DNA of 64,000 nucleotides from Gammaproteobacteria bacterium RIFCSPHIGHO2_12_FULL_37_14 (GCA_001801485.1 MGXV01000020.1:94020-158019), one strand, 5' to 3'. Counted from the stretch's first letter, positions 1 through 9,399 are shown. A program made the numbers and translations. The notes: generated from the letters alone by a model not told the origin.

Positions 1-460
1 CCGTTTCTATTTCCCCTAAAGTGCTCATGCCTGTTGACAAAACAACTCGTTTACGAGTTCGAGCCACTCTTAAAAGTAATGGAAGATTAGTAATTTCTCC
101 AGAAGCAACTTTTATTAGGGGGGGGTCTAATGAATGATTTAAAAAATCGACACTTTTTAAGTCAAATGGCGAATACACGCATAAAATAGAACGTTTTTTG
201 CAATATTGAACTAGCTCAATTTGGTATTCTTCGCTAAGCTCAAGTGAGTTAAGCATATCGTACTGTGACTCGCTAGCAAACGTTGCAGCTTTTTGATATT
301 CTGCCTTAGCCGCACCAACACATATCATGTCTTCCGTATGAAAAGCTTGAAACTTAACAGCATCTGCACCCGCATCCACAGCAACATCAACTAGGTGTTT
401 TGCTGCCACCAAAGAACCATTGTGGTTAACACCTGCTTCGGCAATGATGAAAGTTCTCAT
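1..460 (-). CDS. neuB: N-acylneuraminate/legionaminate synthase, 5' part (runs off the window)
   Basis: This is the first ~153 codons of a NeuB/LegI-type synthase, which condenses phosphoenolpyruvate with an N-acyl hexosamine to make a nine-carbon nonulosonic acid. The translation starts MRTFIIAEAGVNHNGS, the hallmark N-terminus of the family, followed by DAVKFQAF (about 33-40) and a conserved VASGEI/LSTGMST stretch near the window edge. The ATG is at 458-460, 13 bases after the stop of the upstream neuC-like gene, so the two are in one operon. A C8 homopolymer on the coding strand (118-125) encodes part of the DPP at about residues 112-114. The downstream neighbour and the C-terminal antifreeze-like domain lie outside the window. 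Whether the substrate is 6-deoxy-diNAc-mannose (Leg) or ManNAc (Neu) cannot be read from this fragment; the legB/legC neighbours favour Leg. Confidence 0.93.
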   Translation of the reverse strand, partial: MRTFIIAEAGVNHNGSLVAAKHLVDVAVDAGADAVKFQAFHTEDMICVGAAKAEYQKAATFASESQYDMLNSLELSEEYQIELVQYCKKRSILCVYSPFDLKSVDFLNHSLDPPLIKVASGEITNLPLLLRVARTRKRVVLSTGMSTLGEIET

Positions 461-474
461 TATGTTATCCACTA

Positions 475-1647
475 TTACATATCTAGATTATTAAATTGTT
501 TTATTAGAATTTTCTCAAAATCCACATTTTTTATTACTTCTTTAATTTTACTCGCCGTTTTATCTAGTCTGTAGGGCAAGGTTACCTCTTTTAAGCCCTG
601 CTTAAAGTCACTAGATAAAGATTTTTTAATTGCATTAATAATGGCCGCTGCATCTCCCTCTGGACAGTCAATCACTGAAGAAGCACGCAAGCGATTTAGC
701 TGGCGATTACCGATATTTACTGTAGGTTTTTGAAAATAAGGAACCTCAATTAATCCACTAGAAGAATTTCCTATTGCAACGTCTACATATTGCAACAAGC
801 TCAAATAATTTAAATCACCCAAGGTAATATAAGCCGCTGCTCTATGCGAATTATGCGATACATATTCATCTATTTTTGAATTAATAAATCTTCCAGCTTC
901 ATCAGAATTTGCCTTTGTGAATATAATTCTTGCATCATCAAAATAATCTAAAGCCTCAAATAAGCTTTGCAATATTTTAGCATTCACATTTATTTCTAGC
1001 GTAGATGGAAGATATGTCACTATAAAATTCAATTCTCCGAGTTTAAATCCTATTTCCTTTTCTAATTTATCACGACTCAATAAGTTCATTTTAGTTATGC
1101 GTTCTAATCCTGGCGCACCAACATTAAAAATATTCCCTGGATTTTCACCCAACTGAATGACCCTTTTTCTGTAAGGTTCTGCTGCGACAAAATGCAGATG
1201 GGACATTTTAGTAATAGAATGCCTAATCGCATCATCAATTGCTCCTTCTGAAAGCTCACCTCCATGGATGTGCGCCAGCGGAATTTTCTGAACCAAGGCT
1301 GTTTGCGCTGCAGCTAATGATTCAAATCGATCGCCCAACAGAACTATCATATCTGGAGAAATCTGAGCAAACGCATCCGCAAAGCCTATTATACCTAGAC
1401 CCATAGACTTTGCCGTACCAATAGCCGTATCGCTTGAGACTAGCATCTCAACTTTCGCAGAAATCTTAAAGCCATCTTGTTCTATTAGCTTATAGGTCAA
1501 CCCAAATTCTGGAGATAAGTGCATATTTGTCACAATTACGTGTAACTCGAGCTCTGGATCATCCTGAATCTCGCGCATAAGAAAATACAGCAAACCATAC
1601 TCAGCTCGCGTTCCTGTCACAACTGCTATTTTACGCTTTTTTATCAT
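475..1647 (-). CDS. neuC: UDP/GDP-sugar 2-epimerase (hydrolysing), NeuC/LegG type
   Basis: 390 aa, full length for hydrolysing 2-epimerases of the NeuC/LegG/WecB fold. TGTRAEYGLL (11-20), GDRFE (105-109), HGGELSEGAIDDAIRH (128-143) and a late GNSSSGLIEVP motif are all present. The family removes the nucleotide while inverting C2, giving ManNAc (NeuC) or 2,4-diacetamido-2,4,6-trideoxymannose (LegG), the acceptor for the NeuB/LegI synthase encoded next. It starts 10 bases after the LegC-like aminotransferase. The context (legB, legC, synthase, CMP transferase) favours the LegG reaction, but sequence alone does not separate the two substrates. Confidence 0.92.
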   Translation of the reverse strand: MIKKRKIAVVTGTRAEYGLLYFLMREIQDDPELELHVIVTNMHLSPEFGLTYKLIEQDGFKISAKVEMLVSSDTAIGTAKSMGLGIIGFADAFAQISPDMIVLLGDRFESLAAAQTALVQKIPLAHIHGGELSEGAIDDAIRHSITKMSHLHFVAAEPYRKRVIQLGENPGNIFNVGAPGLERITKMNLLSRDKLEKEIGFKLGELNFIVTYLPSTLEINVNAKILQSLFEALDYFDDARIIFTKANSDEAGRFINSKIDEYVSHNSHRAAAYITLGDLNYLSLLQYVDVAIGNSSSGLIEVPYFQKPTVNIGNRQLNRLRASSVIDCPEGDAAAIINAIKKSLSSDFKQGLKEVTLPYRLDKTASKIKEVIKNVDFEKILIKQFNNLDM

Positions 1648-1657
1648 GTCTTTTAGC

Positions 1658-2848
1658 TTATGTTAAATTATTGGTAGCAAGATGGGGACTGCTAGGTAGC
1701 TTAATTAAGCGCTTTTGTAAACTTTCAGCCATACTTAAATCCATGCGAGGACATTCTTTATACATCAATTGACTATGTTGTAAATTCCACAGGGGTCGCA
1801 CCGCTATTCCAGCTTTGTTAAGAGAATCTAATAATGAATTTCTTATCTCAGCAACTGATTCGTCTAGTAATATCGCATTTAGCCAGTAATTACTTTTTGC
1901 ATAACTCGGCTCTGTTATAAATCGCAATCCTGCGCATTTTAGAAAATTTTTACTATATTGATCAGAAAGTGTCCGTTTAGCACGTAGAAATTGAGGTAAC
2001 TGTTCCAGCTGCGCGCACCCTAATGCCGCATTAATATTAGGTAAACGATAATTGTAACCCACTTGATCATGCTCAAATAACCATGCATGTGAAAGTTTGG
2101 CCGTTGTGGTGATATGTTTCGCTCGCTTTGCAAGCTCAGTGCTGTTAGTTAAAATAGCACCACCCCCACCTGTAGTAATAATCTTGTTCCCATTAAAGCT
2201 CAGCGCACCCAATAAACCACGATGGCCTACGTGAGCCCCTTTGTAATAAGAACCCAGCGCTTCTGCTGCATCTTCGATGAGTGCTAGTTGATATTTTTTG
2301 CAAAGCTGCTCAATAGGGTCAAGGTCAACAGGATGACCTAATGTATGCATCACACATAACGCTCGGATCGGGCGGCCTGTCAACTTATTTACACAGATTG
2401 CACCGTCCATTCTAGCAATATTATTGAGATAATCCTCTAAGCGAACAACATCAATGCCTAACGACTGTTCTTCGGAATCAATAAAATGAGGTATGGCTCC
2501 GCAATAAGCAATAGCGTTGATAGTTGCCACGAATGTTAATGTTGGTACGAGTACTTCATCACCTGTAGTAACGCCTGCCAATAGATAACTAATATGTAAA
2601 GCAGATGTACCATTTGCTGTTGCAATAGCAAATTTAGCGCCAGTGACATCAGTTAAATCATTCTCAAATTTATCAACAAATTTCCCAACCGACGAAACCC
2701 ACCCCGTATCTAAGCATTCTTTTACATATTTCCATTCGTTACCCATAAAACAGGGTTCATGTAATCCAACAGCTTTATCGTGAGGCGATGCTATTTTTTT
2801 GATTCTTTGAATAACTTCTTCATCTGTTGCTAACATATTAGCCCACAT
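1658..2848 (-). CDS. legC: LegC-type PLP aminotransferase (UDP/GDP-4-keto-6-deoxy sugar)
   Basis: A DegT/DnrJ/EryC1-fold aminotransferase most like LegC, which aminates C4 of the 4-keto-6-deoxy-HexNAc made by LegB. Visible features are the N-terminal LHEPCFMGNEWKYV, VSSVGKFVDKFE, the IEDAAEALGS aspartate region and SFNGNKIITTGGGG with the Schiff-base lysine. The reading frame extends back to 2878, which would overlap the preceding SDR by 29 bases; the ATG at 2848, one base after that SDR's TAG stop, is preferred (the ATG at 2836 is another option). This gives ~396 aa. It is flanked by SDR and NeuC/LegG genes with minimal spacing, so it is translationally coupled within the nonulosonate operon. 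Confidence 0.88.
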   Translation of the reverse strand: MWANMLATDEEVIQRIKKIASPHDKAVGLHEPCFMGNEWKYVKECLDTGWVSSVGKFVDKFENDLTDVTGAKFAIATANGTSALHISYLLAGVTTGDEVLVPTLTFVATINAIAYCGAIPHFIDSEEQSLGIDVVRLEDYLNNIARMDGAICVNKLTGRPIRALCVMHTLGHPVDLDPIEQLCKKYQLALIEDAAEALGSYYKGAHVGHRGLLGALSFNGNKIITTGGGGAILTNSTELAKRAKHITTTAKLSHAWLFEHDQVGYNYRLPNINAALGCAQLEQLPQFLRAKRTLSDQYSKNFLKCAGLRFITEPSYAKSNYWLNAILLDESVAEIRNSLLDSLNKAGIAVRPLWNLQHSQLMYKECPRMDLSMAESLQKRLIKLPSSPHLATNNLT

Positions 2849-2849
2849 T

Positions 2850-3671
2850 CTACCACGCTGATAATCCCCCATCGGCAAAAAGCACCTGTCCTGTCACATA
2901 ACGTGATGCATCACTAGCTAGAAATAACATGGGGCCTACAATATCAATCTCTTTTGCCATACGCCCCAGAGGAACACGAGCAGAATATTTATGATCAAAC
3001 TCTGCATTTTGCCCGCTAGAAACACCACCCGGGCATAATGCATTAACACGCACGCCATATTCTCCCCATAAAGTAGCTAAGTGCTTCGTCAGTCCAATAA
3101 CACCCGCTTTAGATGCCGTATAAACAGCAGGCGTATTAATCTCACCACCTAAATAATATGAACCTTGATAAATACGCTGGTCTGGTCCTAATAAACTATA
3201 AATAGACGCAGTTTGAATAATCACACCCGCTCGTCTTTCAATCATACTCTTTCCAATAGCTTGAGCCATAAGAAACATGCCATCTAAATTAACTGCCATT
3301 ACTTCTCTCCATACTTCCAGTGAATAATCGGTAAATGGAGAGAAAAAAGATTTTAAATCTTTGGTTTTCGTGGCTGCATTATTCAATAAAATATCGACTT
3401 TTGAAAATTGTTGCACAATTTCGTTAACTACTTTTTTTACTGCATTAGGATCAGACACATCACACAGCACAGAAACTACTTTGTCTTTACCATAGTTGTT
3501 AGCTAAATCTTGAGTCAACTTTTCCAAAGAATCTTCCTCGCGATCTAAACAAACAACCGTGACCCCAAACGAACACAGAGCTTTGCAAAATTCAGTGCCA
3601 AGAATACCAGATGCACCCGTGACTACGGCTACTTTATTATCAAAGTTAAATAATTTTTTATATCGGTCCAT
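2850..3671 (-). CDS. Short-chain dehydrogenase/reductase, PtmA-like
   Basis: 273-aa classical SDR with the nucleotide motif TGASGILG (18-25), NNAA (97-100) and the YTASK catalytic pair Y184/K188; the C-terminus VTGQVLFADGG is typical. In Campylobacter legionaminic-acid loci a similar SDR (PtmA) sits beside the CMP-Leg synthetase and takes part in making the amino-sugar precursor. Its position here, between the cytidylyltransferase and LegC, supports that role by synteny only. The gap to the upstream cytidylyltransferase gene is 18 bases. The exact substrate is not determinable from sequence. Confidence 0.85.
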   Translation of the reverse strand: MDRYKKLFNFDNKVAVVTGASGILGTEFCKALCSFGVTVVCLDREEDSLEKLTQDLANNYGKDKVVSVLCDVSDPNAVKKVVNEIVQQFSKVDILLNNAATKTKDLKSFFSPFTDYSLEVWREVMAVNLDGMFLMAQAIGKSMIERRAGVIIQTASIYSLLGPDQRIYQGSYYLGGEINTPAVYTASKAGVIGLTKHLATLWGEYGVRVNALCPGGVSSGQNAEFDHKYSARVPLGRMAKEIDIVGPMLFLASDASRYVTGQVLFADGGLSAW

Positions 3672-3689
3672 GCAGAGCCTGTCATCAAT

Positions 3690-4397
3690 CTAGTTCATAT
3701 CCTCTCTGGATTTTGCTAGTAGCCTCACTAGTTGTAGATCCATTGTGGAGTCAATGTCAATAGAACGTTCTTCTGGCATAACATATAACAAAGTACGATT
3801 CGTAATCACACGTTGACATTGCAATAGCTCCTCTCGCTTCCAAATATAGATAGATGAATTCATGTCATAGCACAAGGGAGCATCTTGTCGCCTGACAACC
3901 GGATTTTCTGGCAATTTAGCAAGTTGTGCAAATCCATCTCCGCTAACTTCGAGCATGTTAAAATAGGGAGAACGGCGGGCAAGAGAGGCAGTGACAAGAT
4001 TTAGGGCATTATTATTATTTACAAGCAAATCATGGGCATTATGAATGTCATCGACCGCTCGCAATGGGGATGTCACATCCAAGTCAACAATAACATCAAA
4101 TGATGCTGAAGTGATACGCTCGGTCTCAAGAACAGCGTGCTGAATAGCAGGCAACTTTGCCGCTGTTGATGAAGCCATTTCTATAGGACGGTTAATAAGA
4201 TAATCCGCACCCCACTCTTCCGCAACGGCAAGGATTTGTGGAGGATCGCTACTAACTACAATAACACTAAATAATCCAGATCTCTTAGCTTGGAGAATAG
4301 TATGTGCAATTAATGGCTTACCGCGTAAATTGATTATATTTTTATTTTTGACGCCTTGAGACCCACCTCGCGCACATATTGTGCATAGTGTTTTCAT
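3690..4397 (-). CDS. neuA: Acylneuraminate/legionaminate cytidylyltransferase (CMP-sugar synthetase)
   Basis: 235 aa, the usual length of NeuA/LegF/PtmB. The N-terminus has the CTP-binding P-loop-like ARGGSQGVKNKN (9-20), followed by LIAHTI, VSSD and DVTSPLR, and ends with MPEERSIDIDS. The enzyme activates the finished nonulosonic acid as CMP-sugar for transfer to LPS in the cytoplasm. Its start overlaps the stop of the upstream Gfo/Idh gene by 4 bases (ATGA), indicating translational coupling. Confidence 0.92.
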   Translation of the reverse strand: MKTLCTICARGGSQGVKNKNIINLRGKPLIAHTILQAKRSGLFSVIVVSSDPPQILAVAEEWGADYLINRPIEMASSTAAKLPAIQHAVLETERITSASFDVIVDLDVTSPLRAVDDIHNAHDLLVNNNNALNLVTASLARRSPYFNMLEVSGDGFAQLAKLPENPVVRRQDAPLCYDMNSSIYIWKREELLQCQRVITNRTLLYVMPEERSIDIDSTMDLQLVRLLAKSREDMN

Positions 4398-5305
4398 AAC
4401 GAAACCCAGCTCTTTGAAAGATTCGCATGTTCAATAGCTTCTATCAGTTTCATAATAGCCAGCCCTTGTTCATAATGACAAAAATTACTGAAATCGCTAG
4501 TTATCACGGCCTGATGCTGAGCAACATACGTTTTAACTAGGCTATCCGGGGCGTGTGATTTTATTGCGCCATCTACAATAGAGATTCCTTTTATTAAATC
4601 TAACCCAACAGTATGCTTTTTAGTTTGTATTAAAATCTCTCTTCGCGGTATACGATTTAAATAATTCAACTGCAAGCTAACCACTGGACATTTTTCACAA
4701 CGCATCATGACTGAGTACACGTCATCCGCATCGATTTCAAGCTCACTATATTGGCCACCTATTGCAGTAACTTCAAGTCCTCTACCACAAATCCACAAGC
4801 TATAGTCTAGCTCATGACTTAAGTCCCTCAGCACACCGCCGCCATGCTTATTTTTGGCCGAGTAACACTGACGATAATCCGTATTTCTCCAATCAGGTAA
4901 GTATTGCCCAACTTGCGTTGAAAATGAAATTAGCTCTTCATCTTGTAAAGATTTTTTTATATCTAGAAGTTGATCACAAAAGCGAAGATTGTAGCCAATG
5001 AGTATTTTTTGAATCCGATGGTCTGGCAGTAATTCCAACTTTGCATATAATGGCTTTTCAATGAAAACAATGCCGCTATAGCCACATTGAATCAACTCAA
5101 CTAAAGAAGCATGGTGTAAATAGGTTGGGTTTGAAATGATAACATAATCAATCGGTTCTTGTGCTAATGCAGCCTCAATAGTAGCGTAACCCCGGTAATC
5201 ACTCGTCTTTTGTGAAGTAACTAGTGACACATGACAGCCCAAGCTTGACAACACTTGCGCATGGCGCTTGCCAATTGAACCATATCCAACAATTAAACTA
5301 CGCAT
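4394..5305 (-). CDS. Gfo/Idh/MocA-family oxidoreductase
   Basis: 303-aa NAD(P)-dependent oxidoreductase with an N-terminal Rossmann motif (GYGSIGKRHAQVL, 7-19), ISNPTYLH and the EKPLY motif in which the lysine is the conserved catalytic/binding residue. It is shorter than the usual 330-380 aa, mainly in the C-terminal sheet domain, but has no break. It lies between the CMP-sugar synthetase (4-base overlap) and LegB. An unassigned or PtmF-like oxidoreductase is common at this position in legionaminate clusters; a role in supplying or tailoring the nonulosonate precursor is inference. Confidence 0.82.
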   Translation of the reverse strand: MRSLIVGYGSIGKRHAQVLSSLGCHVSLVTSQKTSDYRGYATIEAALAQEPIDYVIISNPTYLHHASLVELIQCGYSGIVFIEKPLYAKLELLPDHRIQKILIGYNLRFCDQLLDIKKSLQDEELISFSTQVGQYLPDWRNTDYRQCYSAKNKHGGGVLRDLSHELDYSLWICGRGLEVTAIGGQYSELEIDADDVYSVMMRCEKCPVVSLQLNYLNRIPRREILIQTKKHTVGLDLIKGISIVDGAIKSHAPDSLVKTYVAQHQAVITSDFSNFCHYEQGLAIMKLIEAIEHANLSKSWVSL

Positions 5306-5316
5306 ATTTTCTACAG

Positions 5317-6327
5317 CTAAATATTGTAAACATGATCTTTGTACATTTTTAAATTATCAGCATTTGTAAACCAGCGGATCGTTTCGGACAACCCGCGCTT
5401 AAATCCTTCATTACCAGAAAAGGTAGGCTCCCAATTGAGTAACTGCTTGGCCTTGCTATTATCAGCCCATAATCTATCCACCTCGCTTTTATCAGGTCTT
5501 AGCCGTTGAGAATCACTTGTAAACTTCACATCAGCCTGCATGAGCTCGGCAATTAAATGCACTGTCTGACCCACTGTCACTTCAAAATTACTGCCTATAT
5601 TAATGACTTCTCCGATAGAATCGTCTGATTGTGCAATAGATAAAAAACCTCTTGCCGTGTCTGCTACATAAGTAAAATCCCGCGTTGGATGCAATGAACC
5701 CAACTGAATATTATCCTTGCCTTGTGCTATTTGAGTAATCACAGTGGGAATAACCGCCCGAGCAGATTGCCGCGGGCCATAGGTATTAAAAGGACGAATG
5801 ACGCTTACTGGTGTATTAAAAGACTTATAAAATGACATAGCAATTTGATCTGCGCCAATCTTACTTGCAGAATAAGGCGACTGGCCATTCAACGGATGCA
5901 ACTCTGTAATGGGAACAAATTGCGCTGTTCCATACACTTCACTGGTTGACGTTTGAATGACCCGTGCAACATTTAGGTCACGCGCTGCTTGGACTACATT
6001 TAATGTACCTTTGATATTAGTATCAACATATGTATCAGGAGAGTGGTATGAGTATGGGATGCCAATGAGTGCCGCAAGATGAAAAATAACTTCGCAATTT
6101 TTCGTAGCTACTTTAACGCCATATGGATCCCTAATATCTCCCAAAAAAATCTCAATACTATCTCTAATATGCAATGGCAAATGATCAAGCCATCCCCATG
6201 ATCCGAATGAGTTATAACAAACAAATGCGCGAACCTGGCAACCATGCTGAACCAATAGCTCAACTAAATGAGATCCAATAAACCCATCTGCGCCAGTGAC
6301 TAGTACCTTTTTCCCAACTAAGTTCAT
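5317..6327 (-). CDS. legB: LegB-like NAD-dependent 4,6-dehydratase
   Basis: 336-aa extended SDR. TGADGFIGSHLVELL (11-25), a TSTSEVYG active-site strand (126-133) and PYSASK with Y152/K156 are present. The early FVCYNSFGSWGWLD segment and the IGIPYSYHSPDTY loop are characteristic of LegB-type dehydratases as I know them. LegB makes the 4-keto-6-deoxy intermediate, the first committed step of legionaminic acid synthesis. It is the first gene of the nonulosonate group, 11 bases ahead of the Gfo/Idh gene; a 172-base AT-rich gap separates it from the upstream glycosyltransferase-like gene and could hold an internal promoter. Confidence 0.9.
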   Translation of the reverse strand: MNLVGKKVLVTGADGFIGSHLVELLVQHGCQVRAFVCYNSFGSWGWLDHLPLHIRDSIEIFLGDIRDPYGVKVATKNCEVIFHLAALIGIPYSYHSPDTYVDTNIKGTLNVVQAARDLNVARVIQTSTSEVYGTAQFVPITELHPLNGQSPYSASKIGADQIAMSFYKSFNTPVSVIRPFNTYGPRQSARAVIPTVITQIAQGKDNIQLGSLHPTRDFTYVADTARGFLSIAQSDDSIGEVINIGSNFEVTVGQTVHLIAELMQADVKFTSDSQRLRPDKSEVDRLWADNSKAKQLLNWEPTFSGNEGFKRGLSETIRWFTNADNLKMYKDHVYNI

Positions 6328-6499
6328 ATACTCTCGTCAGTAATCATAAGATTTAAAAACCTAATAATTTTCTTCTACATTTGATATAGATATTCATTAT
6401 CGATGGTACATCGAGAGTCAGCATAACATATTGTCTTATATTTATGAGCACATCCATGGTAATTTGTTTCCAGAGCACAAAGCACAAAAACTTGTTACA

Positions 6500-8269
6500 C
6501 TAAACAGGTGCTTTTGCATTTTCGAGCTCTATTTGGGAATGGTAAGTTAACCATTTTATTTTGGATTTTATATCCTCAGCCGAACTATCAACTAAAAAAT
6601 GATCGCTGTTATCTAAATCTATATTAAGCTCCCCACAACAAGCCATATTAACCAACCGGCTGAAGTCAGCCAAATTTTTTGAAAAGTAAAAAATACCATA
6701 AGCCTTTAGATCGTTTTTTAACCCGAAATCAACCCAATCAAACCCAATAATAGGAACCTGATGCTTTATACAGTTAAGAAATACGGTTGATCCAAACGTA
6801 ACAACAGCCGCAGCCTGTGATAACAGGCCGTCAAGATTATCATATTGGCTATAAATAATTTCTAAATCATTAGATGAATCCTTAAGTAATTTATCTATTT
6901 TGTTTTTATAATTCATCATCCTTTCTAAGGGGTGAACCCTCACAATAAGTTTTTTTGAAGAACGCGACACGGTATCTATTAAGGAACGTAATATTGAATC
7001 TTGATCTACCTCTAGGGCCACGTGCCGAAAATGCAAAGGGGTCGTTATAAAAACTATAGTGCTTGGGCTATGCTGGCGTCCTTGTTCAACTGTCATGGGC
7101 GGATTAAGCAGTAAAGCGCGTTTTTGAGAAGGCCCAGACAACCGCTCATAAAAAAATTTTCCGCGCACGATAAAATGATCCACAGGAAAATCTAAATGCC
7201 GATCGTAATCTGCAACGACTCCATGCTGCAACATAATAGTTGAAACATTATGATACCTAGCCTTATATAAAGCATAAGCTTCATAGCCTGCATTTCCGAC
7301 AATCAATGCCGTCGGCTTTGTAATTGTTATCCAATTTTCAAATATAGAGCTGCAATACAGTCCGCGTGAAAGCAATCTCGAAAAAAACATTTCCAGCCAG
7401 TTCCCGCTCATGAATATAGTACGCGCTAGTCTCTCTGAATCATTTAGCGGAACACTTAATAGATAATGGTAAATTTTATTAGCTACGTTACTAACCTCAC
7501 TGCGAGAAGGTATAAATTTCGGTGATGAAAAGTCATATAAGTTGGTAAATATATGCTGCCCTTTCCTTAATGGCTTTCCACCTGTTTGCCTATTTTCTAC
7601 TAAATATTGTAATGACTCAGGAAAATACTCTGCATATAACAAACTAATATTAGTGTAATTAACAGCGGTTGTATAAAACCACAATCTATTTTTCACAACT
7701 TTATTATGAATGCTATTTTTAAAAAGCATTAATCTGCGATGAAACGGATCAATTCTATCTATAACTAAGCGAAGGAAATGGTGAGCCTCACTGATTGAAA
7801 AATGGCGGAAATCAATGTGATTAAGAAGCTTCCGCCATAGGCTAGGTTTTGCATGGCCTGGGATAATAACTCTTAAAGATGATCCGGTAAATTTGGTCAA
7901 TTTATCTAACTCATCACCCCACCACGAAGGAAAAATGAACTCGCAAGCTTTATAGCCATTGCGCAAAAGAAAGTCATGCAATTGAATGAGATGAAATGTC
8001 TTATGCAACTCTAAGCTGACGACTTCTTGAAATATGGTAAGCTGCGGAACACCCCTAAAAAAAGGCTCTTCGGCAAGAAGCCTGTTAGCCATATGGCATG
8101 CCAACCGTCTGGTATCTGCTTTATTGCCAATTAATTGTTCTATCGGAAAAGCATCTCTAAAACTAGAGGATAATTTACTATCAGTAGAGCATTCTACTAG
8201 CAGGCCCAGATCCCCACCTAAAACAGATGCATCCTCAGCCCACTTAGTTAGGAGGGTTATTTTTTTCAT
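6500..8269 (-). CDS. Large GT-B-like glycosyltransferase/capsule-synthesis protein
   Basis: 589 aa. The C-terminal half looks like the GT-B fold of capsule/polysialic-acid-type transferases: MLQHGVVADYD (347-357), a long strand-helix spacer, VRVHPLER (443-450) and TFGSTVFLNCIKHQVPIIGF (about 491-510), matching the donor-binding half of this superfamily. The N-terminal ~300 residues show no motif I recognise. There is no signal peptide or clear membrane segment, so a cytoplasmic enzyme is likely. It lies directly upstream of the nonulosonate genes, making a legionaminate/sialate transferase an attractive but unproven assignment; a 2-epimerase-like or KpsS-like role is an alternative. Confidence 0.7.
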   Translation of the reverse strand: MKKITLLTKWAEDASVLGGDLGLLVECSTDSKLSSSFRDAFPIEQLIGNKADTRRLACHMANRLLAEEPFFRGVPQLTIFQEVVSLELHKTFHLIQLHDFLLRNGYKACEFIFPSWWGDELDKLTKFTGSSLRVIIPGHAKPSLWRKLLNHIDFRHFSISEAHHFLRLVIDRIDPFHRRLMLFKNSIHNKVVKNRLWFYTTAVNYTNISLLYAEYFPESLQYLVENRQTGGKPLRKGQHIFTNLYDFSSPKFIPSRSEVSNVANKIYHYLLSVPLNDSERLARTIFMSGNWLEMFFSRLLSRGLYCSSIFENWITITKPTALIVGNAGYEAYALYKARYHNVSTIMLQHGVVADYDRHLDFPVDHFIVRGKFFYERLSGPSQKRALLLNPPMTVEQGRQHSPSTIVFITTPLHFRHVALEVDQDSILRSLIDTVSRSSKKLIVRVHPLERMMNYKNKIDKLLKDSSNDLEIIYSQYDNLDGLLSQAAAVVTFGSTVFLNCIKHQVPIIGFDWVDFGLKNDLKAYGIFYFSKNLADFSRLVNMACCGELNIDLDNSDHFLVDSSAEDIKSKIKWLTYHSQIELENAKAPV

Positions 8270-8386
8270 TTAAAATTGAATACCTATATAGAACTCGCTC
8301 CTTCTGAAAGCAGCGTGAAAAACGACTTCCAAAACTGCTCCCGCCTACCAAGTGGCATCTAACGAAAATAGCGGCGCGCTTATCGT

Positions 8387-9373
8387 TCATGGTTTATGAA
8401 TATAATTTAAAGGCAAGGTTCGAATAATATTAATATGCTGTTTAGCCCATTTAATTGTCTTATCTAAGCCATCCTCCAAAGCATGCCTCGGCTTCCAGTC
8501 CAATTCTTTTTGCGACTTGGTAGAATCCATTTCATACTTATTATCTTTCCCAGCGCGCTCTTCTGCAATCTCAACAAAAGAGGCTATGTCAATCTTCATT
8601 AAAGCACAGATTTTTTCTACCAGGCCACGAATCGACACGCAAGGATGGTTTGAAAAATGATATATTTCTCCTAATTTTCCTTGCCTAATAGCTTGATAAA
8701 TACCACTTGATACATCATCAGCATAGATGAACATCCTCTCTGAAGTCCCGCCGCCATGCAGTGGTAGTTTTTTATTTATTAATGCATAAATGATTGTTCG
8801 CGGAATAATGCGATATAACTGTTGATACGGCCCATAAAAATTAGCAAATCGGGTCAAGATGACGGGGAACTGATATTGCCTGAAAAAAGCCTGTAAACTC
8901 ATATCAATGGCGGCATGAGAAACTGCATAAGGAGTCGATGGGTTACTTAATTGATCTTCTTTCAATTTTTCTTGTGCGTTCCCATATATTTCTGGCGTTG
9001 AAACTCGCACGTAACGTTCTAAAAAATCGCAATCTTTTAGATAGTGGTGCAACTTTACCTTAGAGACAATATTAGTTAAATACCATTGAGCCGGATCAGA
9101 CCAACTCTCCGCTACCATACCCTGTCCCGCAAAATCCACGATATAGCGCGGCTTATATTTTTTTATTATATTTATAATATCATCAAGGCAATTGTTCAAG
9201 TCAAAGGGATAAAATTGAAATGCCTGCTTGTTCGGATTATTGAAATATGGCTGCATCACTGGATGAGGCTCAATGGACCGACTAATTCCAATCACTCTTT
9301 CACCTTGCGACAAAAGATAGTCAACAAATGAAGAGCCTGCAAACGATGTACTGCCTAAAACCAGATAACTCAT
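8387..9373 (-). CDS. NAD-dependent sugar epimerase/dehydratase with atypical active site
   Basis: 328-aa extended SDR related to dTDP-glucose/GDP-mannose 4,6-dehydratases. The Rossmann motif is GSTSFAGSSFV near the N-terminus, followed by VDFAGQ, RFANFYGPYQQLYRIIPR and DDVSSGIY. Two catalytic positions are unusual: the usual TDEVYG strand reads STPEIYG, and the YxxxK motif reads YAVSHAAID, with histidine in place of lysine. Related sugar-modifying SDRs with YAVSR exist, so this may be a subfamily trait and not a defect. It lies 26 bases downstream of another SDR in the same operon. Confidence 0.8.
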   Translation of the reverse strand: MSYLVLGSTSFAGSSFVDYLLSQGERVIGISRSIEPHPVMQPYFNNPNKQAFQFYPFDLNNCLDDIINIIKKYKPRYIVDFAGQGMVAESWSDPAQWYLTNIVSKVKLHHYLKDCDFLERYVRVSTPEIYGNAQEKLKEDQLSNPSTPYAVSHAAIDMSLQAFFRQYQFPVILTRFANFYGPYQQLYRIIPRTIIYALINKKLPLHGGGTSERMFIYADDVSSGIYQAIRQGKLGEIYHFSNHPCVSIRGLVEKICALMKIDIASFVEIAEERAGKDNKYEMDSTKSQKELDWKPRHALEDGLDKTIKWAKQHINIIRTLPLNYIHKP

Positions 9374-9399
9374 TTTTTTACTTCCCTTCAGGGTATCTA

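Noticed and set aside
8034..8273. 79-aa plus-strand frame opposite the large glycosyltransferase
   Set aside because: Antisense to a coherent 589-aa protein and without its own signals.
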